38,375 bases of DNA from Parvibaculum sp. (lineage in GTDB: Bacteria > Pseudomonadota > Alphaproteobacteria > Parvibaculales > Parvibaculaceae): positions 1-38,375 of the forward strand of contig JAHBYL010000025.1 in the NCBI GenBank assembly GCA_019635955.1, in the 5' to 3' direction. Under the pieces are notes generated by a model that saw nothing but the letters and a program-made list of their open reading frames with translations, did no database searches and was not told the origin of the DNA. The translations under genes were made by a program, and so were the position numbers. This document shows positions 1-7,552 of this stretch, in pieces (position 1 is the first letter of the stretch; each line of letters starts with the position of its first letter).

Positions 1-48
1 ACCGCCGACGACCAGCACGCGCTTGCCCGAAAAATCCGTATCCTTCAT
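1..48 (-). CDS. short-chain dehydrogenase/reductase, N-terminal fragment
   Basis: Only the first 16 codons lie in the window; the gene runs off the left edge. The visible residues, MKDTDFSGKRVLVVGG, match the first beta strand and the start of the glycine-rich NAD(P) loop of classical SDR enzymes. The ATG (complement 46-48) is preceded by a purine-rich AAGGGAAGAG ribosome site. It lies 33 bases downstream of the phosphotransferase gene on the same strand, so the two are probably co-transcribed. The family call rests on very few residues, so substrate and exact subfamily cannot be given. Confidence 0.6.
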   Translation of the reverse strand, partial: MKDTDFSGKRVLVVGG

Positions 49-81
49 CGCTCTTCCCTTTTTGCTTCCGTGTTTCTTGCG

Positions 82-1110
82 TCAGGCGATCCAGCGCAGG
101 GCGCGCTCGAAAAGGCCCACCGTGCTGGCATGGAGCTTGTCGCCAGTTTCCTTCGGCGCCTTGCCTTCGCAGGCGCGGGCGTGTGTTCCTTCCAGAATGA
201 TGCCGAGCTTGTAGCAGGCGAGCACGCCGTACCACTCGATATGACTCATGTCGCGTTCGGTCAGCGGTCTGTAGTGTTCAATCAGTTCATCCGCCGACGG
301 AAAGCCGTCCCAGGGCTGAACTCCGACGGCACCTGCTGCCGCGCCTTCCTGCGGCCAGGTGGCGAGAAGCCAGCCGAGATCGAGCAGCGGATCGCCGATG
401 GTGGTCAGTTCCCAATCCACGATGGCGGCAAGCTCGGGCCCGTCATGGCGGTACATCACATTGGCGAGATGGTAGTCGCCATGGATGATACCGGGGATAA
501 GTTTTTCCGGACGGTTGGTTTCCAGCCATTTCGCGACCCTGGCGACGCCCGGAATGCCTTCCGGCCCCGGCCAAGAGGGAAACTCGCGGTAGCTTTCAAG
601 CTGCGCCTGCCAGCGGGCGACCTGACGCTCGAGATAATTGTCGATCTTGCCGAAACCGGCGAGCCCCGCCTTTTCGTAATCCACGGCACCAAGCTTCGCG
701 ATTCCCTCGACCAGCGCGAACCCCATGCGCCGCCGGATCGCGGGATCGGAAGCATGAAGCGCGGGCAGACCGACCGTCGGATTGAAGCCGTCGATCGGCT
801 CCATCAGATAGAAGGATGCGCCGATCACATCTTCTTCCGGGCAGGCGGCGATAAGCCGGGGATGGGGCACATCGGTATCGGCGATAGCGGCGAGCATGCG
901 CGCCTCGCGGCGCATGGTCTCGTTTGAATTCTTGCGGAGATGCGGCGGCGGGCGGCGCAGCACATAGGTCCGACCGTCACGGGTGAAACGCAGGAGAATA
1001 TTCTGCGTGCCGCCGCCGAGCATGGCCGCGCCTTCAAGCGGGCCCTTGCCCAGCCCCTGCCTGTCCATCCAGCGCGCCAGCGCGTCGAGATCGACGGGGA
1101 TGTCTCCCAT
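82..1110 (-). CDS. phosphotransferase family protein (APH fold, ACAD10/LvaA-like)
   Basis: 342-residue kinase-fold protein. The catalytic loop reads HGDYHLAN at residues 210-217, giving D212 as catalytic base and N217 as metal ligand. VDWE at 231-234 supplies the second Mg-binding Asp (D232). An N-terminal nucleotide loop region (LGGGTQN, 31-37) and Leu-Arg-Arg strands fit the aminoglycoside-phosphotransferase superfamily. The overall pattern resembles ACAD10/11 and LvaA kinases, which phosphorylate hydroxyacyl-CoA substrates; antibiotic resistance is much less likely. It is divergent from the TetR gene across a 105-bp gap containing an inverted repeat, and precedes an SDR gene. Function as a catabolic hydroxy-intermediate kinase is inference; the fold and active site are directly visible. 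Confidence 0.85.
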   Translation of the reverse strand: MGDIPVDLDALARWMDRQGLGKGPLEGAAMLGGGTQNILLRFTRDGRTYVLRRPPPHLRKNSNETMRREARMLAAIADTDVPHPRLIAACPEEDVIGASFYLMEPIDGFNPTVGLPALHASDPAIRRRMGFALVEGIAKLGAVDYEKAGLAGFGKIDNYLERQVARWQAQLESYREFPSWPGPEGIPGVARVAKWLETNRPEKLIPGIIHGDYHLANVMYRHDGPELAAIVDWELTTIGDPLLDLGWLLATWPQEGAAAGAVGVQPWDGFPSADELIEHYRPLTERDMSHIEWYGVLACYKLGIILEGTHARACEGKAPKETGDKLHASTVGLFERALRWIA

Positions 1111-1160
1111 CGGCCGCTCCTCCCTGCCCGACCCCTGCCGGTCTCGCGCCGGTTTCCGCT

Positions 1161-1187
1161 AGGTCAAGTGTTTTATCCATTTGACCT
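1161..1187. promoter_or_regulatory. candidate operator, 27-bp inverted repeat
   Basis: Arms AGGTCAA (1161-1167) and TTGACCT (1181-1187) are exact reverse complements separated by 13 bases. The repeat sits in the gap between the leftward phosphotransferase gene and the rightward TetR gene. Each arm also contains a TTGACC hexamer that could act as a -35 element for one of the two directions, though I see no convincing -10 partner. A TetR dimer encoded next door is the obvious candidate to bind it. Confidence 0.45.
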
Positions 1188-1215
1188 ATCAAGACCGAAG
1201 AGTCAGTCTCTGTCA

Positions 1216-1959
1216 ATGACCGAAGGGACGATCATCGAAGCACGGCCCCTCCCTGCGCGCGAGCAGATCAAGCTCGCCGCGCGGCGGCTCTTTGCCGAGC
1301 GTGGCATGGACGGCGTTACCGTGCGCGAGATCGTGGAGGCGTCGGGCCAGAAGAATCACGGCTCGCTCTCCTATTATTTCGGGACCAAGGAAGCCCTCGT
1401 CCGCGAGCTCGTGACCGACGGCGCGAAGCTCATCGACATTCGCCGCAATGCCTATCTCGACCGGCTGGAGGCAGAAAGCGGGCCAAAGACGATCCGCGAA
1501 GTGGCGGAGGCGCTCGTCTACCCGTCCGTGAACCTCGCAGAGGAAACCGACACGGCGGAAGACAGCTATATCCGCTTCATCGCACTGCTCGGCATGAGCC
1601 ATCGCGATCTCTTCATGGAGGCGCTGGAGAACCGCTGGAACTCCGGCTATCTGCGCTGCCTTGACCATCTGCGCAGGCTGATGCCCGAAATGCCCGAGGC
1701 CGCGAAGAACCAGCGCTTCGTCTTTCTCGGCGCCTATCTCAGCGGCGTCATCGCGGCGCGGGAAGCGGCGCTTGCCGACCGCTCGCGGCCGCATCCGATG
1801 TGGAGCGCGGAGGCGACGCTCCGGCATTTCATCGACACGATCACGGCGATGCTTGCCGCACCGCTCGACCCCGCGCTCACGGGCGAAAGCTGGGGCAGCG
1901 GCCATGCGGGTGGGGCGCCACGCGCCGTCGTCGGATCGGTCGGCATGATCCTGGATTGA
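1216..1959 (+). CDS. TetR/AcrR family transcriptional regulator
   Basis: 247-residue regulator. The N-terminal domain has the TetR pattern: IKLAARRLFAERGMDGVTVR at about 18-37, then the recognition-helix region ending in SLSYYFGTKEALVREL at about 50-65, which corresponds to the usual xYxHFxxKexL motif. The C-terminal ligand domain (about 80-230) is not diagnostic. The open frame extends upstream to 940, but that part overlaps the divergent phosphotransferase gene antisense; the ATG at 1216 gives a normal TetR N-terminus. It probably controls itself and the flanking genes through the inverted repeat at 1161-1187. The family is clear; the ligand is unknown and is likely a catabolic substrate or its CoA ester. 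Confidence 0.88.
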   Translation: MTEGTIIEARPLPAREQIKLAARRLFAERGMDGVTVREIVEASGQKNHGSLSYYFGTKEALVRELVTDGAKLIDIRRNAYLDRLEAESGPKTIREVAEALVYPSVNLAEETDTAEDSYIRFIALLGMSHRDLFMEALENRWNSGYLRCLDHLRRLMPEMPEAAKNQRFVFLGAYLSGVIAAREAALADRSRPHPMWSAEATLRHFIDTITAMLAAPLDPALTGESWGSGHAGGAPRAVVGSVGMILD

Positions 1960-1986
1960 AAGTGACGCCCGGACGGGAGGCCGGAA

Positions 1987-3246
1987 ATGACCAAGCAATA
2001 CGATCTCATCATTGTGGGCGGCGGCATTGGCGGATCGGCTCTCGCCGCAACGATGGCGAAGGCAGGCAAGAGCGTGCTGCTGCTCGAGAAGAGCACGGTC
2101 TATGAGGACCATGTGCGCGGCGAATGGATCGCGCCCTGGGGCGTCGCGGAGACCAAGCGGCTCGGCATTTACGACATGCTTGTCAATGCGGGCGGACACC
2201 ACCTCGCGCAGCATGTCACCTATGACGAGACGCATGACCCGGAAGTGGCGGAAGCGATGCCGCTGCCGCTCGACATGTTCATTCCGGGCATTCCGGGACC
2301 GCTCTGCATCGGTCATCCGCATCACTGCCAGACATTGTTCGACGAGGCGAAGCGCACGGGCGCGACGGCGCTACGCGGCGTCAATGTGACGAAGGTCGTG
2401 CCGGGCGCAGCGCCCCGCGTCGAATACGAACATGACGGCGCCTCGCATGTGGCGGCGGCGCGGCTGATCGCCGGCGCGGACGGGCGCTCCTCCGTGGTGC
2501 GCGCCGCTTGCGGCATCGAGCTTCATCAGGACAAGCCGCATCACATGTTCGGCGGACTGCTCGTGGATGGCGCCGATGGCTGGAACGCGACGCGGCAGGC
2601 CATCGGCACCGAGGGCGAGTTCGCCTTTCTCGCCTTTCCGCAGGGCAAGGGCCGCGTGCGCATCTATGGCAGCTATTCGCTCAATGAGCGCCGCCGCTTT
2701 GCGGGCGATGATGGCCCCCGCGCCTTCCTCGAAGCCTTCCGCATGAAATGCGCGCCGGACAACAAATATCTCGCCGATGCGAAGCCTGCCGGGCCGCTGT
2801 TCAGCTATTTCAACAATGATGCCTGGACGGACGAGCCCTTCGCGCAAGGGGCGGTGCTGATCGGCGATGCGGCGGGATGGAACGATCCGATCAACGGGCT
2901 CGGGCTTTCCATCACCTATCGCGATGTGCGGATCGTGAGCGACCTGCTCAAGGAGAACGACGACTGGAGCCCGGCGCTCTTCAAGCCCTATGGTGAGGAG
3001 CGCTATGAGCGCCTCGGGCGGCTGCGCTTTGCAGGGCATCTGCAATCCATTCTTGATGCGGAATTCGGCGAGGCGGCGCGCGAACGGCGGCGGAGCTACA
3101 ACGAGCGCAAGGTCGCGGACCCGACGCTCGGCGCTCACGCCTTCGCGATCATGGCGGGGCCGGAAACGCTGCCGCCCGAAATGTTCACCGAAGAACACAA
3201 ACGCCGCGTGCTTGGCGAAACACATGAAGAAGGGGCGGCGGCATGA
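1987..3246 (+). CDS. FAD-dependent monooxygenase (PHBH-like)
   Basis: 419-residue class A flavoprotein monooxygenase-like enzyme. The FAD Rossmann motif GGGIGG is at 11-16, the aromatic-hydroxylase DG motif appears as AGADGRSS at 162-169, and the GD motif as LIGDAAGWNDPINGLGL from 291. These are the three fingerprints of the p-hydroxybenzoate hydroxylase/geranylgeranyl-reductase group. A strong GACGGGAGG ribosome site lies just before the ATG. Its last codons overlap the next gene by 4 bases (ATGA), so the pair is translationally coupled. It likely inserts oxygen into, or reduces, a ring or isoprenoid substrate; the substrate is not evident. TetR control from upstream is inferred. Confidence 0.85.
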   Translation: MTKQYDLIIVGGGIGGSALAATMAKAGKSVLLLEKSTVYEDHVRGEWIAPWGVAETKRLGIYDMLVNAGGHHLAQHVTYDETHDPEVAEAMPLPLDMFIPGIPGPLCIGHPHHCQTLFDEAKRTGATALRGVNVTKVVPGAAPRVEYEHDGASHVAAARLIAGADGRSSVVRAACGIELHQDKPHHMFGGLLVDGADGWNATRQAIGTEGEFAFLAFPQGKGRVRIYGSYSLNERRRFAGDDGPRAFLEAFRMKCAPDNKYLADAKPAGPLFSYFNNDAWTDEPFAQGAVLIGDAAGWNDPINGLGLSITYRDVRIVSDLLKENDDWSPALFKPYGEERYERLGRLRFAGHLQSILDAEFGEAARERRRSYNERKVADPTLGAHAFAIMAGPETLPPEMFTEEHKRRVLGETHEEGAAA

Positions 3247-3614
3247 GCGTCGACATCGAGGATTTCAATGCGCGATGGCTTGCTAAATGGTCCGAAAAGG
3301 ATGTGGCGGGGCTGCTGAAATTCTATTCGGCGGATACGGTCTATCGCGACCCGCAGGTGCCGGACGGGCTCCGGGGCGAAGAGGCGCTTGGCGCCTACCT
3401 CAAGCAGCTTTTCGATTCGACACCGCCTATCCACTATGCGCCGCATGAGACGTGGAAGACGGCGAATGGTTTCTGCGGGCGATGGTATGCGACGATCTCG
3501 ATGCCCGACGGATCGAAGGGCCTGATGCGCGGCTTCGACCTAGTGGTGCTTGAAGGCGACCGCATCAAGCTAAATGAAGTCTATGTCCACAACATAACGA
3601 AGATACCGGACTGA
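3243..3614 (+). CDS. NTF2-like / SnoaL-like protein
   Basis: 123-residue cone-fold protein. The N-terminal helix with the WSEKDVAGLLKFYSADTVYRDP segment (about 16-37) and the C-terminal sheet ending in LNEVYVHN are typical of the nuclear-transport-factor-2-like family, which includes SnoaL cyclases, ketosteroid isomerases and small epoxide hydrolases. It starts inside the stop codon of the FAD monooxygenase. That tight coupling suggests it acts on the oxygenase product, for example as an isomerase, hydrolase or dehydratase. Catalytic residues cannot be assigned confidently by eye. Confidence 0.78.
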   Translation: MSVDIEDFNARWLAKWSEKDVAGLLKFYSADTVYRDPQVPDGLRGEEALGAYLKQLFDSTPPIHYAPHETWKTANGFCGRWYATISMPDGSKGLMRGFDLVVLEGDRIKLNEVYVHNITKIPD

Positions 3615-3646
3615 AACCCGGCAAAGACCGGGACGGGAGGAAAGAA

Positions 3647-4735
3647 ATGGGAGAGACGCTTGAACTGCCGATCCTTGCATCGGCGGCGGTGACGCCTGAA
3701 TGGATGACCGCCGTGCTGCGGAAGGCCGGCCATGAGGTGACGGTGGCAAGCCTCACGGGCAAGCGCGTCGGCACGGGGCAGGTGGGCGAGAGCGTGCGCT
3801 TCACGCTCGATTACAAGGGCGATGCAGGCCAGGCGCCGCGCACGGTCGTCGGCAAGTTTCCTTCCTCCGACCCCGAAAGCCGGGCGACCGGCGTCAATTT
3901 CGGCAATTACATCCGCGAGGTGAATTTCTACCGGCACCTGAAGCCGAGCGCGGGCGTGACGACGCCGATCTGCCTTCATGCCGATGTCGATCCTGAGACC
4001 AGCGACTTCGTGCTCATCATGGAGGACCTCGCCCCCGCGCAGCCCGGCGACCAGATGAAGGGCACGAGCGTTGCGGAAGCGGCCCTCGTGCTTGGCGAGG
4101 CGGCGAAGCTTCATGCCTCGCACTGGAACGATGCATCGATGGACGAGATTGCCTGGCTGTTCGAGACGAAGGCTGCGCCGAAGCGGACGCAGCCCGATCT
4201 CATCAGGCTTCTCTGGCAAGGTTTCCGTGAACGCTATGGCGAGCGCATTCCCGCCGACTGTGTGGAAATCGGCGAAGCGATCACGCGGAACTACGATTAT
4301 TTCAAGGACGGCTATGACGGGCCGAAATGCCTGACGCATAACGACTTCCGGCCGGACAACATGATGTTCGGCACGGCGGAAGGCGGCTATCCGGTTTCCG
4401 TGGTCGACTGGCAGTCCATCGGCTTTGGCTGCTGCATGGCCGACGTCTCCTACTTTCTGAGCGGTGCGCTGCCCCGCGAAGTGCGGCGCAAACATGAGAA
4501 GGAACTGCTCACGGCCTATCACCGGACACTCGGCGAGCTTGGCGTGAGCGGCTATTCCTTCGAGGAGATGATGCGGCACTACGCACTTTACAGCTTCTCG
4601 CTGTTCAACATGGCCTTCACTGCCTCGATGATCGTCGAGCGGACGGAGCGCGGCGACAACATGTTCTTCCAGATGCTGCGCGGCGGCGCGGACCATGTGC
4701 TCGATACGGGGGCACTCGACCTGCTTCCCCATTGA
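3647..4735 (+). CDS. phosphotransferase family protein (ecdysteroid-kinase-like)
   Basis: 362-residue kinase-fold protein distinct from the one at 82-1110. The catalytic loop is LTHNDFRPDN (residues 229-238, D233 catalytic, N238 metal ligand) and the metal-binding segment is VVDWQ (252-256). The candidate ATP-anchoring lysine is K70 in VVGKFPS, with E91 as a possible partner. HNDFRPDN plus a following GC..DVSYFLSG stretch is characteristic of the EcKinase/DUF1679-like branch of the APH superfamily. It has the same GACGGGAGG-type ribosome site as the monooxygenase gene, and lies 32 bases after the NTF2-like gene in the same probable operon. The substrate is probably a hydroxylated small molecule; this is inference. 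Confidence 0.82.
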   Translation: MGETLELPILASAAVTPEWMTAVLRKAGHEVTVASLTGKRVGTGQVGESVRFTLDYKGDAGQAPRTVVGKFPSSDPESRATGVNFGNYIREVNFYRHLKPSAGVTTPICLHADVDPETSDFVLIMEDLAPAQPGDQMKGTSVAEAALVLGEAAKLHASHWNDASMDEIAWLFETKAAPKRTQPDLIRLLWQGFRERYGERIPADCVEIGEAITRNYDYFKDGYDGPKCLTHNDFRPDNMMFGTAEGGYPVSVVDWQSIGFGCCMADVSYFLSGALPREVRRKHEKELLTAYHRTLGELGVSGYSFEEMMRHYALYSFSLFNMAFTASMIVERTERGDNMFFQMLRGGADHVLDTGALDLLPH

Positions 4736-4785
4736 GCGGCTACCCCCTTGCGCCGATAATGACGCACGGGAAGAGGGAGGATGCG

Positions 4786-6282
4786 ATGATCGGGAGACCG
4801 AAACTCGAAGCGGTGAAAAACAGCATGACGGCAGCGAAAAATCTGCGGCTCGCGGTGATCGGCGCCGGCGCCTCCGGCATGATGGCGCTCATCAAGCTGC
4901 GCGAGGCGGGCTTTCACGATGTCACCATCTACGAGAAGGCGGAAACGCTGGGCGGCACCTGGCGCGACAATCGCTATCCGGGCGTCACCTGCGACGTGCC
5001 TTCGCATGGCTATCGCTATTCCTTCGAGCCCAATCCCGACTGGAGCCGCGTCTGCGCGCCGGGCGCGGAGATCCTCGATTATCTGAAGGCGGTCGCACGC
5101 AAGCATGATGTCGAACGCTCGATCCGCTTCGGCGAGGAAGTGACGCGCGCCATCTGGCAGGACGGCAAGTGGCATGTCGAGACGACGTCCGGACCGAAGG
5201 GCGCTTTCGATGCCGTGATCACGGCGATGGGCGTGCTTCACCATCCGGTCTATCCCGATATTCCGGGGCGCGAAAGTTTCGCGGGCGAGGCATTTCACAC
5301 GGCGCGGTGGAAGGACGATCTCGACCTTGCGGGCAAGCGCGTCGGCGTGATCGGCACGGGATCGACGGCGACACAGATCACCGGCGCGCTGGTGCCAAAG
5401 GTTGCGCATTATTCGCTTTTCCAGCGCACGGCGCAGTGGATCGCGCCGCTGATGCAGGGGCCGATACCGGAGGAGCAGAAGGCGCTCTTCCGCGCGCGGC
5501 CAGAGCTTCTCGAATCCGAATATCTGCGCATCTCTGACGAGAACAATTCGAAATTCGCCGCCGCCATTGTCGGCGCCAATCCGCGCGCCTATGAGAAGCT
5601 GGTGCAGGTCTGCCGGGACTATCTGGAATCCAGCGTGCGCGACCCGGAACTCCGCGCGAAGCTGACGCCGAATTATGCCGTCGGCTGCAAGCGGCTGATC
5701 CTGTCCGAGAACTTTTACGACGCGATCCAGCAGCCGAATGCCGAGCTCGTGGCCGATCCCATCGAGCGGATCGAGGCCAAAGGCATCCGCACGAAAGACG
5801 GGCGGCTCCATGAGCTTGATGTCATCGTCTTCGCGACGGGCTTCGACACGCACCGGCTGATGCGGCCGATGGATGTGCGCGGCCGCGCCGGGCGCGCGCT
5901 CGAGGACGCATGGGCCGAGGGCAATCAGGGCTATCTCGCTGTGACGGTGCCCGGCTTTCCCAACTGGTTCATGATCGGCGGGCCGAACAGCCCGATCGGC
6001 AATTTCTCGTGGCTACTGACGGCGGAGAACCAGTTCGGCTATGCGCTCCGGCTGATCGAACGGCTGGCACGGGGGAATGTTTCGGAAATTGCCCCGAAAC
6101 GCGAAGCCGCCGAACGTTTCAACGCCGATGTGCGCGCGGCGCTGCCCGGCACAGTCTGGGCGACCGGTTGCAGCAGCTGGTACATCGACAAGCATGGCAA
6201 CATCGCCTCCTGGCCCTGGACCTTCGAACGCTTCGAAGAGGAAATGAGCGAGCCGCGCTGGGACGATTTCGAGATGGCGTGA
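4786..6282 (+). CDS. Baeyer-Villiger-type flavin monooxygenase
   Basis: 498-residue two-dinucleotide-domain flavoprotein. The FAD motif GAGASG is at 26-31, followed by the GGTWRDNRYPGVTCDVPS segment (56-73) typical of Baeyer-Villiger monooxygenases. The class fingerprint FxGxxxHxxxW is present as FAGEAFHTARW (165-175), and the NADPH motif GTGSTATQ starts at 190. A late ATGFDTH segment matches the conserved ATG motif. The frame is open from 4732, but the ATG at 4786 has AAGAGGGAGG five bases upstream and gives a usual N-terminus. It likely converts a cyclic or linear ketone to an ester or lactone. It is the last gene of the rightward TetR-associated run, and is closed by a terminator hairpin. 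Confidence 0.88.
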   Translation: MIGRPKLEAVKNSMTAAKNLRLAVIGAGASGMMALIKLREAGFHDVTIYEKAETLGGTWRDNRYPGVTCDVPSHGYRYSFEPNPDWSRVCAPGAEILDYLKAVARKHDVERSIRFGEEVTRAIWQDGKWHVETTSGPKGAFDAVITAMGVLHHPVYPDIPGRESFAGEAFHTARWKDDLDLAGKRVGVIGTGSTATQITGALVPKVAHYSLFQRTAQWIAPLMQGPIPEEQKALFRARPELLESEYLRISDENNSKFAAAIVGANPRAYEKLVQVCRDYLESSVRDPELRAKLTPNYAVGCKRLILSENFYDAIQQPNAELVADPIERIEAKGIRTKDGRLHELDVIVFATGFDTHRLMRPMDVRGRAGRALEDAWAEGNQGYLAVTVPGFPNWFMIGGPNSPIGNFSWLLTAENQFGYALRLIERLARGNVSEIAPKREAAERFNADVRAALPGTVWATGCSSWYIDKHGNIASWPWTFERFEEEMSEPRWDDFEMA

Positions 6283-6283
6283 A

Positions 6284-6312
6284 AAAGGGCGGCCCGGCAA
6301 GGACCGCCCTTT
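6284..6312. terminator. bidirectional terminator hairpin
   Basis: A perfect 9-bp stem, AAAGGGCGG (6284-6292) with CCGCCCTTT (6304-6312), has an 11-base loop. It is flanked by A residues on the left and TTTCTT on the right, so it can act on both strands. It lies between the convergent monooxygenase (ends 6282) and the FMN oxidoreductase gene (ends 6334). Confidence 0.85.
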
Positions 6313-6333
6313 CTTATTGCCGCTCCGTTCGCC

Positions 6334-7311
6334 TCAAGCGGCGAGGAAACCTTCGAGGCGCTTGCGGATGATCTGTTCGGCTTCCGCGACTATGCCTTCG
6401 ATCAGCTCCTTGCAGGTCGGGATGTCGTGGATGAGGCCGGCGACCATGCCGCAGCTCCAGGCGCCCGCATCCATGTCGCCGCCCTGCATGACGCGCGGAT
6501 AGACGCCGCCGACAAGTTCCTTGATGTCGTCGATGGTCGTGGCCGCACCCTTCGCCTTCTCGATCTCGACGATCTTGTCGACCGCGGCATTCGCCAGCAC
6601 ACGTTCGGTGTTGCGGAGGGGGCGCATGATGAGGCGGGTGTCGAGTTCGGAAGCCGCGATCAGCGCCTGCTTCACGTTCTCATGCACGGGCGCTTCCTTC
6701 GTTGCGATGAAGCGCGTGCCCATATTGATGCCGTCGGCGCCGAGCGCCAGCGCCGCAACGAGCTGCGAGGCCGTGCCCATACCGCCCGAGGCGACGAAGG
6801 GCACTTTCAGTTCTTCCGCCGCGCGGGGCAACAGGATCATGTTCGGAATGTCGTCTTCGCCCGGATGGCCGCCGCATTCGAAACCGTCGACGCTCACCGC
6901 ATCGCAGCCGATGCGCTCGGCCTTCAGCGAGTGGCGGACGGAGGTGCATTTGTGGATCACCTTGATGCCCGCTTCCTTCATCTTGGGCATATAGGCCTCG
7001 GGGCTGCGGCCCGCCGTTTCGACAATCTTCACGCCGCCCGCGATGATCGCGTCGATATATTCGGGGTAAGGCGGATTGGCGAAGCCCGGCAGGAAGGTGA
7101 GGTTCACGCCGAAGGGCTTGTCCGTCATGCCGTTGCACTTCGCGATTTCCTTCGCGAGCGCTTCCGGCGTCGGCTGCGTGAGGCCGGTGATGATGCCGAG
7201 GCCGCCGGCATTGGAGACCGCCGCCGCCATTTCCGCGAGGCCGACGAAATGCATGCCGCCCTGGATGACCGGATGCTTGATGCCGAAGAGTTCCGTAATG
7301 CGCGTCTTCAT
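6334..7311 (-). CDS. nitronate monooxygenase / 2-nitropropane dioxygenase family protein
   Basis: 325-residue FMN TIM-barrel protein. The N-terminus IKHPVIQGGM (11-20), the DGFECGGHPGE segment (142-152) with the conserved His 149, and the phosphate-binding GGMGTASQLVAALALGADG stretch (176-194) are family hallmarks. The frame is open to 7416, but the ATG at complement 7309-7311 is preceded by CGGGAGA and gives the standard MKTRITELFGIKHP start. Members oxidise alkyl nitronates such as propionate-3-nitronate; some relatives are enoyl reductases or have unknown roles. Here it is convergent with the oxygenase operon and divergent from the sulfatase. Physiological substrate unknown. Confidence 0.87.
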   Translation of the reverse strand: MKTRITELFGIKHPVIQGGMHFVGLAEMAAAVSNAGGLGIITGLTQPTPEALAKEIAKCNGMTDKPFGVNLTFLPGFANPPYPEYIDAIIAGGVKIVETAGRSPEAYMPKMKEAGIKVIHKCTSVRHSLKAERIGCDAVSVDGFECGGHPGEDDIPNMILLPRAAEELKVPFVASGGMGTASQLVAALALGADGINMGTRFIATKEAPVHENVKQALIAASELDTRLIMRPLRNTERVLANAAVDKIVEIEKAKGAATTIDDIKELVGGVYPRVMQGGDMDAGAWSCGMVAGLIHDIPTCKELIEGIVAEAEQIIRKRLEGFLAA

Positions 7312-7500
7312 GGACGTCTCCCGAATATCTGTCTGTGGCGCCGTGCTTCGCAGCGCTTTCCTGCCGGGGAGGATAGCCCTATCGGTGCAAATCCGGAACT
7401 CACTCCGCCGTGACAATGCCGTTCATGGACGAACAGACGGTTGACCGCTGAGTGACAGGCAAGCGGAAGCGAGAGCCTCTTCGCTTCGCCCTTTCATCGT

Positions 7501-7523
7501 CAATTAATTTATGTCATTAATTG
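7501..7523. promoter_or_regulatory. AT-rich inverted repeat upstream of sulfatase
   Basis: CAATTAAT (7501-7508) and ATTAATTG (7516-7523) are perfect reverse complements around a 7-base spacer. The element ends 29 bases before the sulfatase ATG, within a 241-bp divergent gap, and is sharply more AT-rich than its surroundings. It could be an operator or part of a promoter. No clear -35/-10 pair was found around it. Confidence 0.4.
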
Positions 7524-7552
7524 TGCCAATAGTTTCGGAAAGGGGGGACACC

